Of a stretch of 64,000 nucleotides of DNA, positions 46,601-55,700 are shown piece by piece. The number at the start of each line of letters is the position of its first letter. Position 1 is the stretch's first letter. Source of the stretch: Synechococcales cyanobacterium bin59.metabat.ball.084 (lineage in GTDB: Bacteria; Cyanobacteriota; Cyanobacteriia; Cyanobacteriales; Chamaesiphonaceae); NCBI GenBank assembly GCA_013297675.1, contig JAAFHZ010000003.1, positions 1 to 64,000 on the forward strand, given 5' to 3'. The position numbers were made by a program, and so were the translations under genes. The notes under the pieces are model-generated. The model worked only from the letters and a program-made list of their open reading frames with translations, had not been told where the DNA came from and searched no databases.

Positions 46601-49600
46601 TCGGCTGCTCAAACAACTGTTTAGGGGTGAGGAGCATTCCAGCTTGATTAGCACGAGCAACAATTTGCAGGCTCAGAATTGAATCGCCACCCAACTCAAA
46701 GAAATTATCATAAATACTTACCTGTTCTAAACCCAACACCGCCTGCCAAATTTGGGTCATTTTTTCTTCTTGATCAGTACGAGGCTGTACTATTTCAGAA
46801 GAGTTGTTTGGGGCTTGGGGTGCTGGTAAAGCAGCGCGATCAAGTTTGCCATTGGTAGTCAAGGGCAAAGCTGCTAACTGAATAACGGCTGATGGCAGCA
46901 TAAATTCTGGTAGCTTACTGGTCAAGTAAAAACGCAAATCAGCACTGATGATCGTCGATTCAGCCACTATATAAGCCACAATCTGCTGGTGACTAGCGAT
47001 ATCTGTGCGTACAATCACCGCGCTCTGGCGAATCTCGGGGTAGGTGTTAATTGCTGCTTCAATTTCTCCTAGTTCAATCCGAAACCCCCGCACCTTTACT
47101 TGCTGATCAATTCGGCCTTTGTATTCTAAGTCGCCATTGGGCAAGCGACGGGCTAAGTCGCCAGTTCGATAGAGACACAGGGTGGGATCTTCACTAAATG
47201 GGTGATTAATAAAGCGCTCAGCGGTGAGTGATGGCCGGTTTAAGTATCCTCGGGCTAAGCCTGCGCCACCCACATAAATTTCCCCTACCACCCCGATCGG
47301 CTGAAGTCGCTGGGCGGGGTCTAACACATATAGCTGAAGATCTGGAATTGGCTCTCCCACTACCGAGCCTTGAGATCGATCGAGGTCGGCAATGCTTAAG
47401 GGTCGATAGGTGACATGTACCGTTGTTTCAGTAATACCATACATATTAACTAACTGGGGCTGCTGATCGCCATGGCGCTCAAACCATGGGCGCAGGCTGG
47501 CTATATCTAACGCCTCACCCCCAAAAATCACCCGACGCAGTGCTAGGCTATTAGTTATTGGAGCTTGGGCTTCTATAGCCATCAACTGTTGAAAAGCAGC
47601 AGGAGTCTGATTGAGAATAGTTACTCGGTGACGTTGCAGCAGCTCATAAAAATCTTGGGGCGATCGACTGACCCAGTATGGCACTACCACCAGTTGACCA
47701 CCATGTAATAAGGCACCCCAAATCTCCCATACCGAAAAGTCAAATGCACAAGAGTGAAAAAGAGTCCAAACATCTTGGCGATCGAACCCAAACCAATGAG
47801 CCGTCTCACTAAACAAACGATAAACATTACTGTGCGGAATTAATACTCCCTTCGGTTGACCAGTTGAACCAGAAGTATAAATCACATAGGCCAAATCGCT
47901 GGCGCGATTAATCAAAGAGGGGTTGTGCAACGGTGCCGCAGTTGGCCAATTGGTATCGATCTCCACTACTGGTATTTCTGAAACTGGTAACGACAAATCA
48001 GATCGGGTCAATAGGACAGCCACTTGAGCATCGGCCATAATAAAAGCCAGCCGCTCTGGAGGGTACTCGGGGTCGAGTGGCACATAAGCCCCCCCGGCTT
48101 TGAGTACAGCTAAAATAGCCACAATCAATTCAGGTGATCTGGCCAAGCCAATTCCCACCAAAATATCTGGACCAACACCTAAATCTCGCAGGTGATGGGC
48201 AAGCTGGTTAGCTTGCTGGTTCAGTTCTTGATAGGTAATTTGCTGTGCTTCGTAAACCAGGGCGATCGCTTGAGGGTAGAGACTAACTTGCTGTTCAAAA
48301 AGCTGCTGAATACAAGCTGTACTTTGCTCTGGCAAATGAATAGCGGCCTGTTTAAGGGGGAGAGATGCCAAAGAAATTTGATTGATGCTAGCCGTTGCTT
48401 GTTCTACAATTTGGCAAAGTAGTATTTGTAAATGAGTGAGCAGCCGCTCCATGTCACCTGCATCGTAGCGACGACTATCATAGCTAATTTTAAACTCTAG
48501 TTTGGCACCAGGCATGACCACTAGGGTCAAGGGATAATTTGTCTGCTCCAAACTACGGATGTCTGTAATACCCAAATGCTGTAGCTGATCAGTCACTGAG
48601 TTATGAATCGGATAATTCTCAAAAACCACAATTGTGCTGAAGAGCGGCAGGCCATGGGCGATTTCACTTTCTGCTTGAATATCGACCAAAGGGGTGTGGG
48701 CATAATTATCCTGAGCAACCTGCTGACCCTGGAGCGATCGCAGCCAATCTAAAACCAATCCCCCAACGGGTAATTGTACCCGCACCGGGAGGGTATTAAT
48801 AAATAGCCCAACCATCGATTCTACCCCAGCAAGAGCCGGTGGGCGACCAGCAACTGTGGCTCCAAACAATACATCGCTCGTACCACTATACTGTGCTAGC
48901 AGCAGTGACCAAGCCCCTTGGATGATCGTATTGAGAGTTAGCTGATACTCTTTGGCAAAGTTTTGTAGCTGGCTAGTGAGCTGAGTAGTGAGACTGAGAT
49001 GCTGCTCACCGTATTGGGCAGACTGAGTTAAATCTATTGCTGAACGCTCGATGCGTAAACTGGTTGGGTCAGTAAAACCCCGAAGTCGATCACGCCAAAA
49101 CTCTTGCGCCTTGACCACATCTTGTTGCTGTAGCCATTTGATATAGTCTTGATAAGGACGAGCCTGAGCCAATAGCGGTTGTTCTTGGGCACAAAGGGCT
49201 TGATAACAGGCTAAAACCTGTTGAATGATCGTAGATAGCGACCAGCCATCGATCAAAATATGGTGATAGCTCCAGACCAAATAATAACTATCAGCGCCGG
49301 TCTGAATCAAGGTGAAACGCATTAACGGAGCTTGGTTGAGTAACAATCCTTGCAGGCGGTCAATTTGCAAAAAAGTCTCAAACCGTTTGGCTGTAAATTG
49401 ATCTTGCCAGTCGTAGTGTTGCCAGGGCAACTTAACTTTTTTACAGACTATTTGCAGTGGTTGATTGCCTTTGTCCCACACAAAGGCAGTCCGTAGAATA
49501 GGATGCTGATCAACTACCCGCTGCCAAGCGGCTTCCCATTGAGGAATACGCAAATTTCCCTGTAGGCGACAAGTCATTTGCTGAAAATACATCTCCGAAT

Positions 49601-49697
49601 TCTGGAGACTGTGGAATAGCATCCCCTGCTGGGTTGGAGACAATGGATAAATTGCGGCAATATTTTGCTGGTTGCTGGTGGGATTGGCAATAGTCAT
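40626..49697 (-). CDS. NRPS, two modules each with epimerase
   Basis: 3023 residues: C-A-PCP-E, C-A-PCP-E. C motifs lie near residues 146 (HHILIDGWS) and 1670; A-domain TSGSTG near 606 and 2133; GGDS carriers near 1005 and 2519; E motifs HHLAIDG near 1187 and HHLVVDG near 2704, both with EGHGR. Pocket codes: module 1 DFWNIGMVH, the standard threonine code; module 2 DAFFIGGTF, close to the valine code DAFWIGGTF. With the E domains this gives D-allo-Thr and D-Val. Both C domains open with YPLSPTQQGMLFHS (DCL-type), matching upstream E domains. The N-terminus (20-odd residues before C) and the tail SQAELDDLLADID fit short COM-type docking elements. The second C domain carries a 13-14 residue insert built on a 15-bp tandem repeat. 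The next gene starts 17 bases downstream. Confidence 0.95.
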   Translation of the reverse strand: MTIANPTSNQQNIAAIYPLSPTQQGMLFHSLQNSEMYFQQMTCRLQGNLRIPQWEAAWQRVVDQHPILRTAFVWDKGNQPLQIVCKKVKLPWQHYDWQDQFTAKRFETFLQIDRLQGLLLNQAPLMRFTLIQTGADSYYLVWSYHHILIDGWSLSTIIQQVLACYQALCAQEQPLLAQARPYQDYIKWLQQQDVVKAQEFWRDRLRGFTDPTSLRIERSAIDLTQSAQYGEQHLSLTTQLTSQLQNFAKEYQLTLNTIIQGAWSLLLAQYSGTSDVLFGATVAGRPPALAGVESMVGLFINTLPVRVQLPVGGLVLDWLRSLQGQQVAQDNYAHTPLVDIQAESEIAHGLPLFSTIVVFENYPIHNSVTDQLQHLGITDIRSLEQTNYPLTLVVMPGAKLEFKISYDSRRYDAGDMERLLTHLQILLCQIVEQATASINQISLASLPLKQAAIHLPEQSTACIQQLFEQQVSLYPQAIALVYEAQQITYQELNQQANQLAHHLRDLGVGPDILVGIGLARSPELIVAILAVLKAGGAYVPLDPEYPPERLAFIMADAQVAVLLTRSDLSLPVSEIPVVEIDTNWPTAAPLHNPSLINRASDLAYVIYTSGSTGQPKGVLIPHSNVYRLFSETAHWFGFDRQDVWTLFHSCAFDFSVWEIWGALLHGGQLVVVPYWVSRSPQDFYELLQRHRVTILNQTPAAFQQLMAIEAQAPITNSLALRRVIFGGEALDIASLRPWFERHGDQQPQLVNMYGITETTVHVTYRPLSIADLDRSQGSVVGEPIPDLQLYVLDPAQRLQPIGVVGEIYVGGAGLARGYLNRPSLTAERFINHPFSEDPTLCLYRTGDLARRLPNGDLEYKGRIDQQVKVRGFRIELGEIEAAINTYPEIRQSAVIVRTDIASHQQIVAYIVAESTIISADLRFYLTSKLPEFMLPSAVIQLAALPLTTNGKLDRAALPAPQAPNNSSEIVQPRTDQEEKMTQIWQAVLGLEQVSIYDNFFELGGDSILSLQIVARANQAGMLLTPKQLFEQPTIATLTAVANTGIPIRATQTPITGSVPLTPIQHWLFGQKLTTPQHFNQSVLLTIPADFRPELLEQVLQHIYLHHDALRLSFSFTEKGWQQSNAPFTDRLHLQVVEVQDATTMPDLVAQVDRQLQANFHLHSGCLLQAALFQINHQPQQLLIVVHHLAIDGVSWRILLADLETAYQQQRRGQMIKLPAKSTEFQYWASRLTEYARSTAMTSELAYWQTVPAADIPVDLAQGINLVQSTQTIAQSLTTTETQALLQTVPAAYRTQINDLLLSAISLGLQDWLSSELLLINLEGHGRADLFPEVDLTRTIGWFTTIFPVCLRLDRQLAPVALLQSIKEQLRQVPQQGIGYGLLRYLHPDADLSMVPTPQISFNYLGQFDQTWDETAGFALHPEFQGFEQSPQERRPHLIDISGWIDAGQLQLAWTFSDQLHLPATITKLATATMQALRDLIDHCVNSEQGGCTPSDFPLARLSQTQLDRLGNSLPHSHWRNIADIYPLSPTQQGMLFHSLYQPGDGVYVEVLTCEIQGSFNPELFCQAWQQVADRHAVFRTAFWWEGQEQPQQVVYRQQSVSCDLDDWQALPPAQQQQKLADLLVAEQQQGFDLTQAPLMRLKLIQLAADSEASDSETSVGQNRYQLVWSHHHLLLDGWSVPVVLQEVLALTQGQVLTPAPEYRHYIGWLQQQNLAEAETFWRSQLQGFLAPVDLRIARPSAVKTGQDNASSREHYKLLTIAETKQLQNFAKEQQLTLNNLVQGAWSLLLAKYAGENDLVFGVTCSGRTPTLPGVETMVGLLINTLPLRVIVEDSPVVPWLKKLQDQQLQIEKYAYTPLVQIQGWSDVPNSLPLFESIVVVENYPVALESDESDLRISAVTALEQTNYPIVVTAIPGDTLELHISYDWQRFTSESIQMMLSHLHTLLMGLIANPDRSITAISLLTDADLATFLAPWQPTPYPDQQGIHQLFLTQAEQTPQAIAIKYLDRQITYAALASQAQGLAQDLQRQGLPPQGMVGLLIERSPEMIVGMLAILLAGGVYVPCDTSAPAERLALILADTQVSVVLTQSSLLDRLPPTMAQVICLDRLAERPIAADPGQFQLQPVAGNDPAYVIYTSGSTGIPKGVVVPHQAISRLVLATNYVQIQPSDCIAQAANSAFDATTFEVWAALLNGASVSIVPMPVLMSPPDFAAHLQQAQVTVMFLTPALFNQMARLVPTAFRDLRYLILGGEALEPQAVRTVLQAGAPEHLLNGYGPTESTTFATWHEVGEVDPTATNIPIGRPISNTYIYVLDQHQQPVPSGVPGELYIGGAGLALGYLHQPELTNSKFIPDPFQGTGRLYRSGDLVRSLPTGEIEYLGRIDQQVKIRGFRIELGEIAAVLDQHSAVQQSLVVMQQNDQGHKRLVAYVVTDISGSELTAFVQAKLPDYMVPAAFVNMNSLPLTTNGKVDQRSLPWPEWQSSHEFVAPSNVVESTLATIWSEVLGISEIGIQDNFFELGGDSILSLQIIARAHQAGIQLTAQQLFSHQSIQELAAVAGKIAPIQAPQGLVVGAVPLTPIQHWFFEQQLPQQHHFNQSVLLEVPAELSPDQLQTALNKVLHHHDALRMCFVSTPQGWRQEAGESVTLWPLQVIDLTDLTTAVQTAEISSRGQELQESFQLAAAPLAKAALFTLGHQQPARLLLIIHHLVVDGVSWRILVEDLQKACQEIDLPRKTSSFQDWARRLNSTALDRLPELDYWQSQLRLTELPLDYPAQPHSNSWATVEQVTVSLSAADTNLLLRQVPAVYHTQINDVLLTAVLQAFAPWTGQRSLAIELEGHGREELFADLDLSRTVGWFTAAFPLQLDLGEVNDLGAELKTIKEQLRGIPQRGIGFGMLRYLSPHGRQLAGVPVVGFNYLGQLNTESSGWQLAPEAVGREYGLAGLRSHLLDINGSIVAEELRLTWSYSNLLHRPSTIQELANRSISALKALILHCQSPEVGGFTPSDFPQVDMSQAELDDLLADID
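44724..44753 (-). repeat. 15-bp in-frame tandem repeat in a C domain
   Basis: Two copies of AGAAG(T/C)TTCGCTGTC encode part of SEASDSETS, an insert between the strand ending IQLAAD and YQLVWSHHHLLLDG. The sister C domains have no such insert. Confidence 0.85.
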
Positions 49698-49731
49698 AGT
49701 ATTTCTGTAGTTAGTAGTGCTTGCTGAAGAT

Positions 49732-52700
49732 TTAGGAATTAAGCGCGGTAAATGATGCTATCAAGTCGTCTAGTTCTGCTTGATTTAAGCCAGCCTCTGG
49801 GAAGTCTGAAGGTGTATAAGCCCCAGCCTGCGGGTCTTGGCAATGTTCAATTAAGCCTCGCAAACAAATCATGAACTGGGTAGATAACTGCTCTACATCG
49901 ACAACCTCAGTAGCGTCATAAGACCAGCTTAGCTGGAGCTGCTCGTCTACGACTAAGCTACTCACCGCCAGAGAATAACTACAAAGCTGTTCAGAATGCT
50001 GTTCTGCTCCGCCAGATTCATTGGCCAAAGCCCAGTTCCCCTCACTATCTAGCGTTTGCTCAAATTGACCCAGGTAGTTAAAGCTAATATCTGCTGTATA
50101 AGTTGGCAGAAGGTGTTTCTGTGGGCTGAGATAGCGCAGTATCCCATAGCCAATACCTCGTTGGGGGATTTGACGTAGTTGTTCTTTTACGGTTGTCAAT
50201 TGGCGACCAAGATCATCTTCATCAGACAAGGATAAACAAACCGGGAAAATAGTGGTAAACCAGCCCACAGTCCGCGATATATCTAAGTCACTAAATAACT
50301 CCTCCCGACCATGGCCTTCTAATTCAACTAGGAGAGATCGATTCCCTGTGCAATCAGCCCAAGCTTGCAGCAAGGCCGTGAGCAGCACATCATTAATTTG
50401 AGTGTGGTAAACCGCTGGTACTACTTGCAGCAGTAGTTGGGTTTCTGGCGCACTGAGGCTGGTAGTGATTTTGCGCAGAGTAGCGACGGTCGATCGAGGA
50501 CGTACTGGGGGGTCAAATACCGGAAGCTGGTTTTGCCACCAAGTTAATTCAGAGTCTAAAGCGGTTGTTTGACTATATGCTGCCAAGCGCTCTGTCCAAG
50601 TTTGCCAAGCCGTAGTTTTAGGTGGCAATTGCACCGCTACCCCCTGGCAACATTGTTGATAGGCAGTCAGCAGGTCTGCCAACAAAATACGCCACGAAAC
50701 CCCATCTACTACCAAATGGTGAATAATCAGTAACAAGCGACCTGGTTGCTCTGAGCCAGCTTGATATAAAACAGCTTGTAGGAGTTTACCAGTAGCTAGA
50801 TCTAAACATGCCTGAAATTTTTGACTTTGTTGTTCAATGGCTGTTGCTAAATCATTTGGAGACAGAGCAGAGAGATCAATCACCGCAAGTGGCCAAATTG
50901 GCAGGGGTTCGGTATGGCACGGCTGCCAGTTGGTAGCAAATTGTAAGCGCAGCGCATCATGATGAGCCAACACTGCCTGCAAAGCGCGATCAAGCTGCTG
51001 AATCTGTATATTGGCAGGCACCTGTAACATCACCGACTGATTAAAATAGTGCGGCTCAGTCAACTGTTGAGCAAAAAACCACTGCTGAACCGGAGTTAAA
51101 GATGCTTCTCCAGTTACTAGACCCTGAGGAGCTAATATCTTTTGGGTAAATTGATCAGCCACTTGATTAGCCGCTTGATCAGCCACGGTGGCCAAAGCTT
51201 GAATCGACTGGTGGTTAAAGAGCTGCTGAGCCGTAATTTGAATTCCAGCCTGCTGTGATCGAGCAATGATTTGCAAACTTAAAATAGAATCACCACCCAG
51301 TTCAAAGAAATTATCTTTGATCCCGATTTCAGCAATACCCAATACCTCCGACCAAATGCTAGCTAAGGTAGATTCTACCGGGTTACTGGGGGCCACAAAC
51401 TCTTGACTACGCTGCCATTCTGGTAGTGGCAACGCTCGCTGGTCTACTTTGCCATTGGCCGTGAGGGGCAAATGAGCCATAGTCACAAAGGTAGCCGGTA
51501 CCATGTAATCGGGCAGTTTGGTGCGAATAAATTTATCTAGCTCCTGAGCGGTGGCTTCAGTTACTACATAAGCAACTAAACGCTTATGATTTTGAGCATC
51601 TTTTTGGACAATTACAACCGCTTCCTGAACCAGCGGATGCTGGGTAATTAATGCTTCAACCTCACCCAACTCAATCCGAAAACCTCGAATTTTGACCTGT
51701 TGGTCAATCCGACCCAGATACTCAATTTCACCGGTTGGTAAGTAGCGCACTAAGTCCCCTGTGCGGTAAAGTCGTTGCCCAGCAGCGAATGGGTCTATCA
51801 CAAATTTACTGGCAGTCAGTTCGGGTTGATGCAAGTACTCCAAAGCCAGCCCAGTACCACCAATGTATAGCTCTCCCGGCACCCCGATCGGCACCGGTTG
51901 TTGGTGTGAGTCAAGAACATAGATATATGTATTGCTTAACGGATGACCGATCGGAATATTGGTAGCCGCAGCATCTATATTGGTGATTTCAAACCAAGTA
52001 GCAAAAGTAGTGCTCTCAGTAGGGCCATAAACATGCAGTAAATGCTCGGGTGCCCCCGCAGTAAGAATTGCCTTAACCCATTGTGGATCGACTGATTCTC
52101 CGCCAAATAGGAGGTAGCGCAATTGCTGAAATACTGTGGGTACAATGCTTGCCAGCCGATTAAAAAGAGCTGTGGTCAAAAATAGGGTAGTGACCTGATC
52201 TTGTTGCAGATGAGTAGCAAACTCCAGCGGCGACATTAATACGGCTGTCGGGACGATCGAAATACTCGCCCCGTTCAACAGCGCTGCCCAAACCTCGAAA
52301 GTAGTGGCATCAAAAGCGCTGTTGGCTGCTTGGGCAATGCAATCACTCGGATCAACCTGGATGTAGTTAGTATCAATCACCAACTGACTGATTGCTTGAT
52401 GAGGAATTACTACCCCTTTAGGCTTGCCCGTAGAGCCAGAGGTGTAGATAACATAGGCTGGATCATTGCCGGTGATTGACTGTGGCTGAAACAAGTCTAC
52501 AGATGTTGGCCAGCTCGAACGATCGCCTGCCCAGTCATCTAGACAAATTACTGACGCGGTGGTTGTAGGCAATCGATCGAGCAAGGCAGATTGAGTTAAG
52601 AGTAACGATAGTTGGGTGTCTGCCAAAATTAAAGCTAGCCGATCAGTAGGAGCGCTGGTATCTAATGGCACATAGGCTCCCCCCACCATCAAAATTGCCA

Positions 52701-55700
52701 GCATACCCACAATCATTTCGGGAGAACGATCTACCAATAGCCCCACCAACTGAAGAGAAGCTACTTTTTGTTGTTGGAGATGAGCCGCCAAACTCGTCGC
52801 CCGCTCGGCCAACTCCTGATAGGTGATCTGATTATTTAGATGTTTAATAGCAATTGCTTGAGGTGTACGCGCTGCCTGTGCCCAAAAGAGTTGTGGTAAA
52901 CCCACCTGATCGAAATCAGGATTGGGGCACAGGTCGGTATTTTGACCGCCGGTCAATAAGCGCTGGTGCTCGGTAGCCGTCAACATCATCAGGGTCGTAA
53001 TGGGCTGATCGGGGTTAGTAACTACTGCGGTCAATAATTGCTGATAGTGCAATGCTAGTTGCTTAATGGTCGCAATCTCAAACAGGTCGGTACTATATTC
53101 CCAAGTGCCTACATATCCTTGATCGGTGAGATCAATAGTCAAAGTTAAATCAAACTTAGCCGTGCCGTTATCAACCAAGCTAGGAGTACAAACCAAATCT
53201 GGCAGTACCAAATCGGTGAAAGGAGTATTTTGCAGCGCGAAAGCCACCTGAAAAACCGGACTGTAGCTTAAATCACGCTCTGGCTGTAGTGCCTCCACTA
53301 CTAGCTCAAACGGCGTATCCTGATGGGTGTAAGCCTCCAGAGTGGTTTCTCTCACCCGCCCGAGTAATTCCCGAAAACTGGGCTGATCGGCAAGATCCGT
53401 GCGGAGCACTAAAGTATTGACAAAAAAGCCGATCGACTTTTCGAGTTCTTGGAAATTACGGTTAGCGATCGGAGTCCCCACAACCAAATCAGTCTGACCA
53501 GTATAGCGATATAGCAAAATATCAAAAATCGCTAATAATGCCATAAACATAGTAGTACCAGCAGTCTGACTCACCTGTTCTAATTCGATCGTGAGCTGTA
53601 GCGGCAGTAGCTGTTGATACTGTCTTCCCTGGCCACTGGGAACTGGTGGGCGGGGGTGATCGGTCGGTAAAGCTAAAATTGCCGGAGCATCGGCCAATTG
53701 TGTTTGCCAGTAAGCAAGCTGAGTTTTGCCACTGTTACCAGCCAAATACTGGCGCTGCCAGTGGGCAAAGTCAGCATATTGAATTGTCAATGGTGGTAAG
53801 GAAATAGCATCACCCCTCAGGAGCGCCGGGTAAATGCTGGCAATTTCTTGTACCAGTACCCCCACCGACCAGCCATCTGCAGCAATATGGTGCAGGGTCA
53901 GTAACAAAGCATAGTGATCATGGCTAATTTGTAAGAGGGTCGCACGCAAGGGCAAATCTGCACTGAGATCAAAAGGCTGTTGCGCTGAGCGTTGCACATA
54001 ATCATCGACGGCTCGTTGAGGATCAACATGATGCTGAAAATCGAGCACTTCCATTGACCAATCAACTGCTGTTTGGATAGTTTGTATCGCTTGACCATCT
54101 TGTTCTTGAAAGGTTGTCCGCAGAGCCTCATGTCGATCGAGCACTAGTCGGAGTGATTCTTCTAATACAGCAGGTGCTACCGCTCCCCGGATGTATAGCC
54201 TAGTAGGAATATTATAAGAGGCTTGATTGGTGGCCAGTCGATCTAAAAACCACAAACGTTGTTGGGCAAAAGAGAGCGGCAGGGGAGTGGTGCGATCTAC
54301 CGGCTGTAAAGAGATTAAGTCATTCCTGGGTTGAGCTGTAGCTATTTCGATCATCAGCTCAGCAATAGTGCTAGCTGTAAACAAACTGCGCACCGGCAGT
54401 TCTACCCCCAGGGCAGAACGAATTCGTGACACAAGCTGGGTTGCTAATAGCGAATGCCCACCTAACTCAAAAAAGTTGTCATGAATACCTACCCGATTCA
54501 CCTGGAGCAATTCGCACCAAATCTCTGCCAACAACACTTCATCAGCGGTCTGAGGAGGCACATAATCCACCGTCTGCAATACTTCTGGCCGGGGCAAAGC
54601 GCGGCGATCAACCTTGCCATTGGGGGTGAGAGGAATTTCGGCCAAGAACAGACAAATATTGGGAATCATATATTCCGGCAATTTTTTCTGGAGCACACGG
54701 CGCACCTCTGCTGTAGTCAGGGTGATTTCAGGTTGGCAAACAATATAGGCTACCAACTGCGACTGACCAGGCCGATCTTCCCAGACCAAAACCGTCGCCT
54801 GTTGAATTTCTGCTTGAGCCTGCAAAACAACTGCAATTTCGGCTAGCTCAATGCGTAAGCCTCGGATTTTCACCTGTTGGTCGATGCGGCCTAAATATTC
54901 CAAATCACCCGTGGCATTGTAACGGGCTAAATCGCCAGTTCGATATAGTTTGGCTGCTGGCTGGTTACTAAATGGATCAACAATAAAGTGGTCGGCGGTC
55001 AGATCTGGTCGTCCATCATATCCTTGGGCAACACCTACGCCTCCGATATACAATTCACCGGGTACACCAATGGGTGAGGGCTGAAGCGTTGGCTCTAAAA
55101 CATAGAGCTGCACATTGGGGAACGGTCTGCCTACCGGTACCAGCGCCTCATGGGGTAAGTCTGCAATAGTTTTGGTTTCAAAATAACAACTATCGATCGT
55201 GGCTTCACTCACTCCATAAGAGTTGATCAAGCGAGTGTGGGCACCACAGAGCTGCTGCCATTGTTGATATTCCTGCACATACCAGCGATCAGAACCCACT
55301 GCTATTAAATGCATTTGGCTTAAGTTTTGCCCGGTATTAACCAAATATTCTGCCAAAAGTCGCATCACAGCAGGCACAAACTCGGCGCAGTCGATTTTTG
55401 CCCGTTGAATTAAACCATAGAGTTGTGCTGGCTCTAAGAGATAATCCCGAGGACAGATCACTAGTTGAGCGCCGCTGGCTAAGGCGCGAATGTAGTCTCC
55501 TGCAAACACATCAAAAGAGAAACTAGCCATTTGTAAATGACTACGGGTATCTCGGAGTTGGTAGGCCGATTCCCAGCCATGGTAGGCATTCACTAAGCTG
55601 CGATGGCTGACCATTACGCCCTTGGGATTGCCGGTAGACCCAGAGGTATAAATGACGTAGGCCAAACTAGCCGGGTCGATCGAGCATTCCAAATTGGTGG

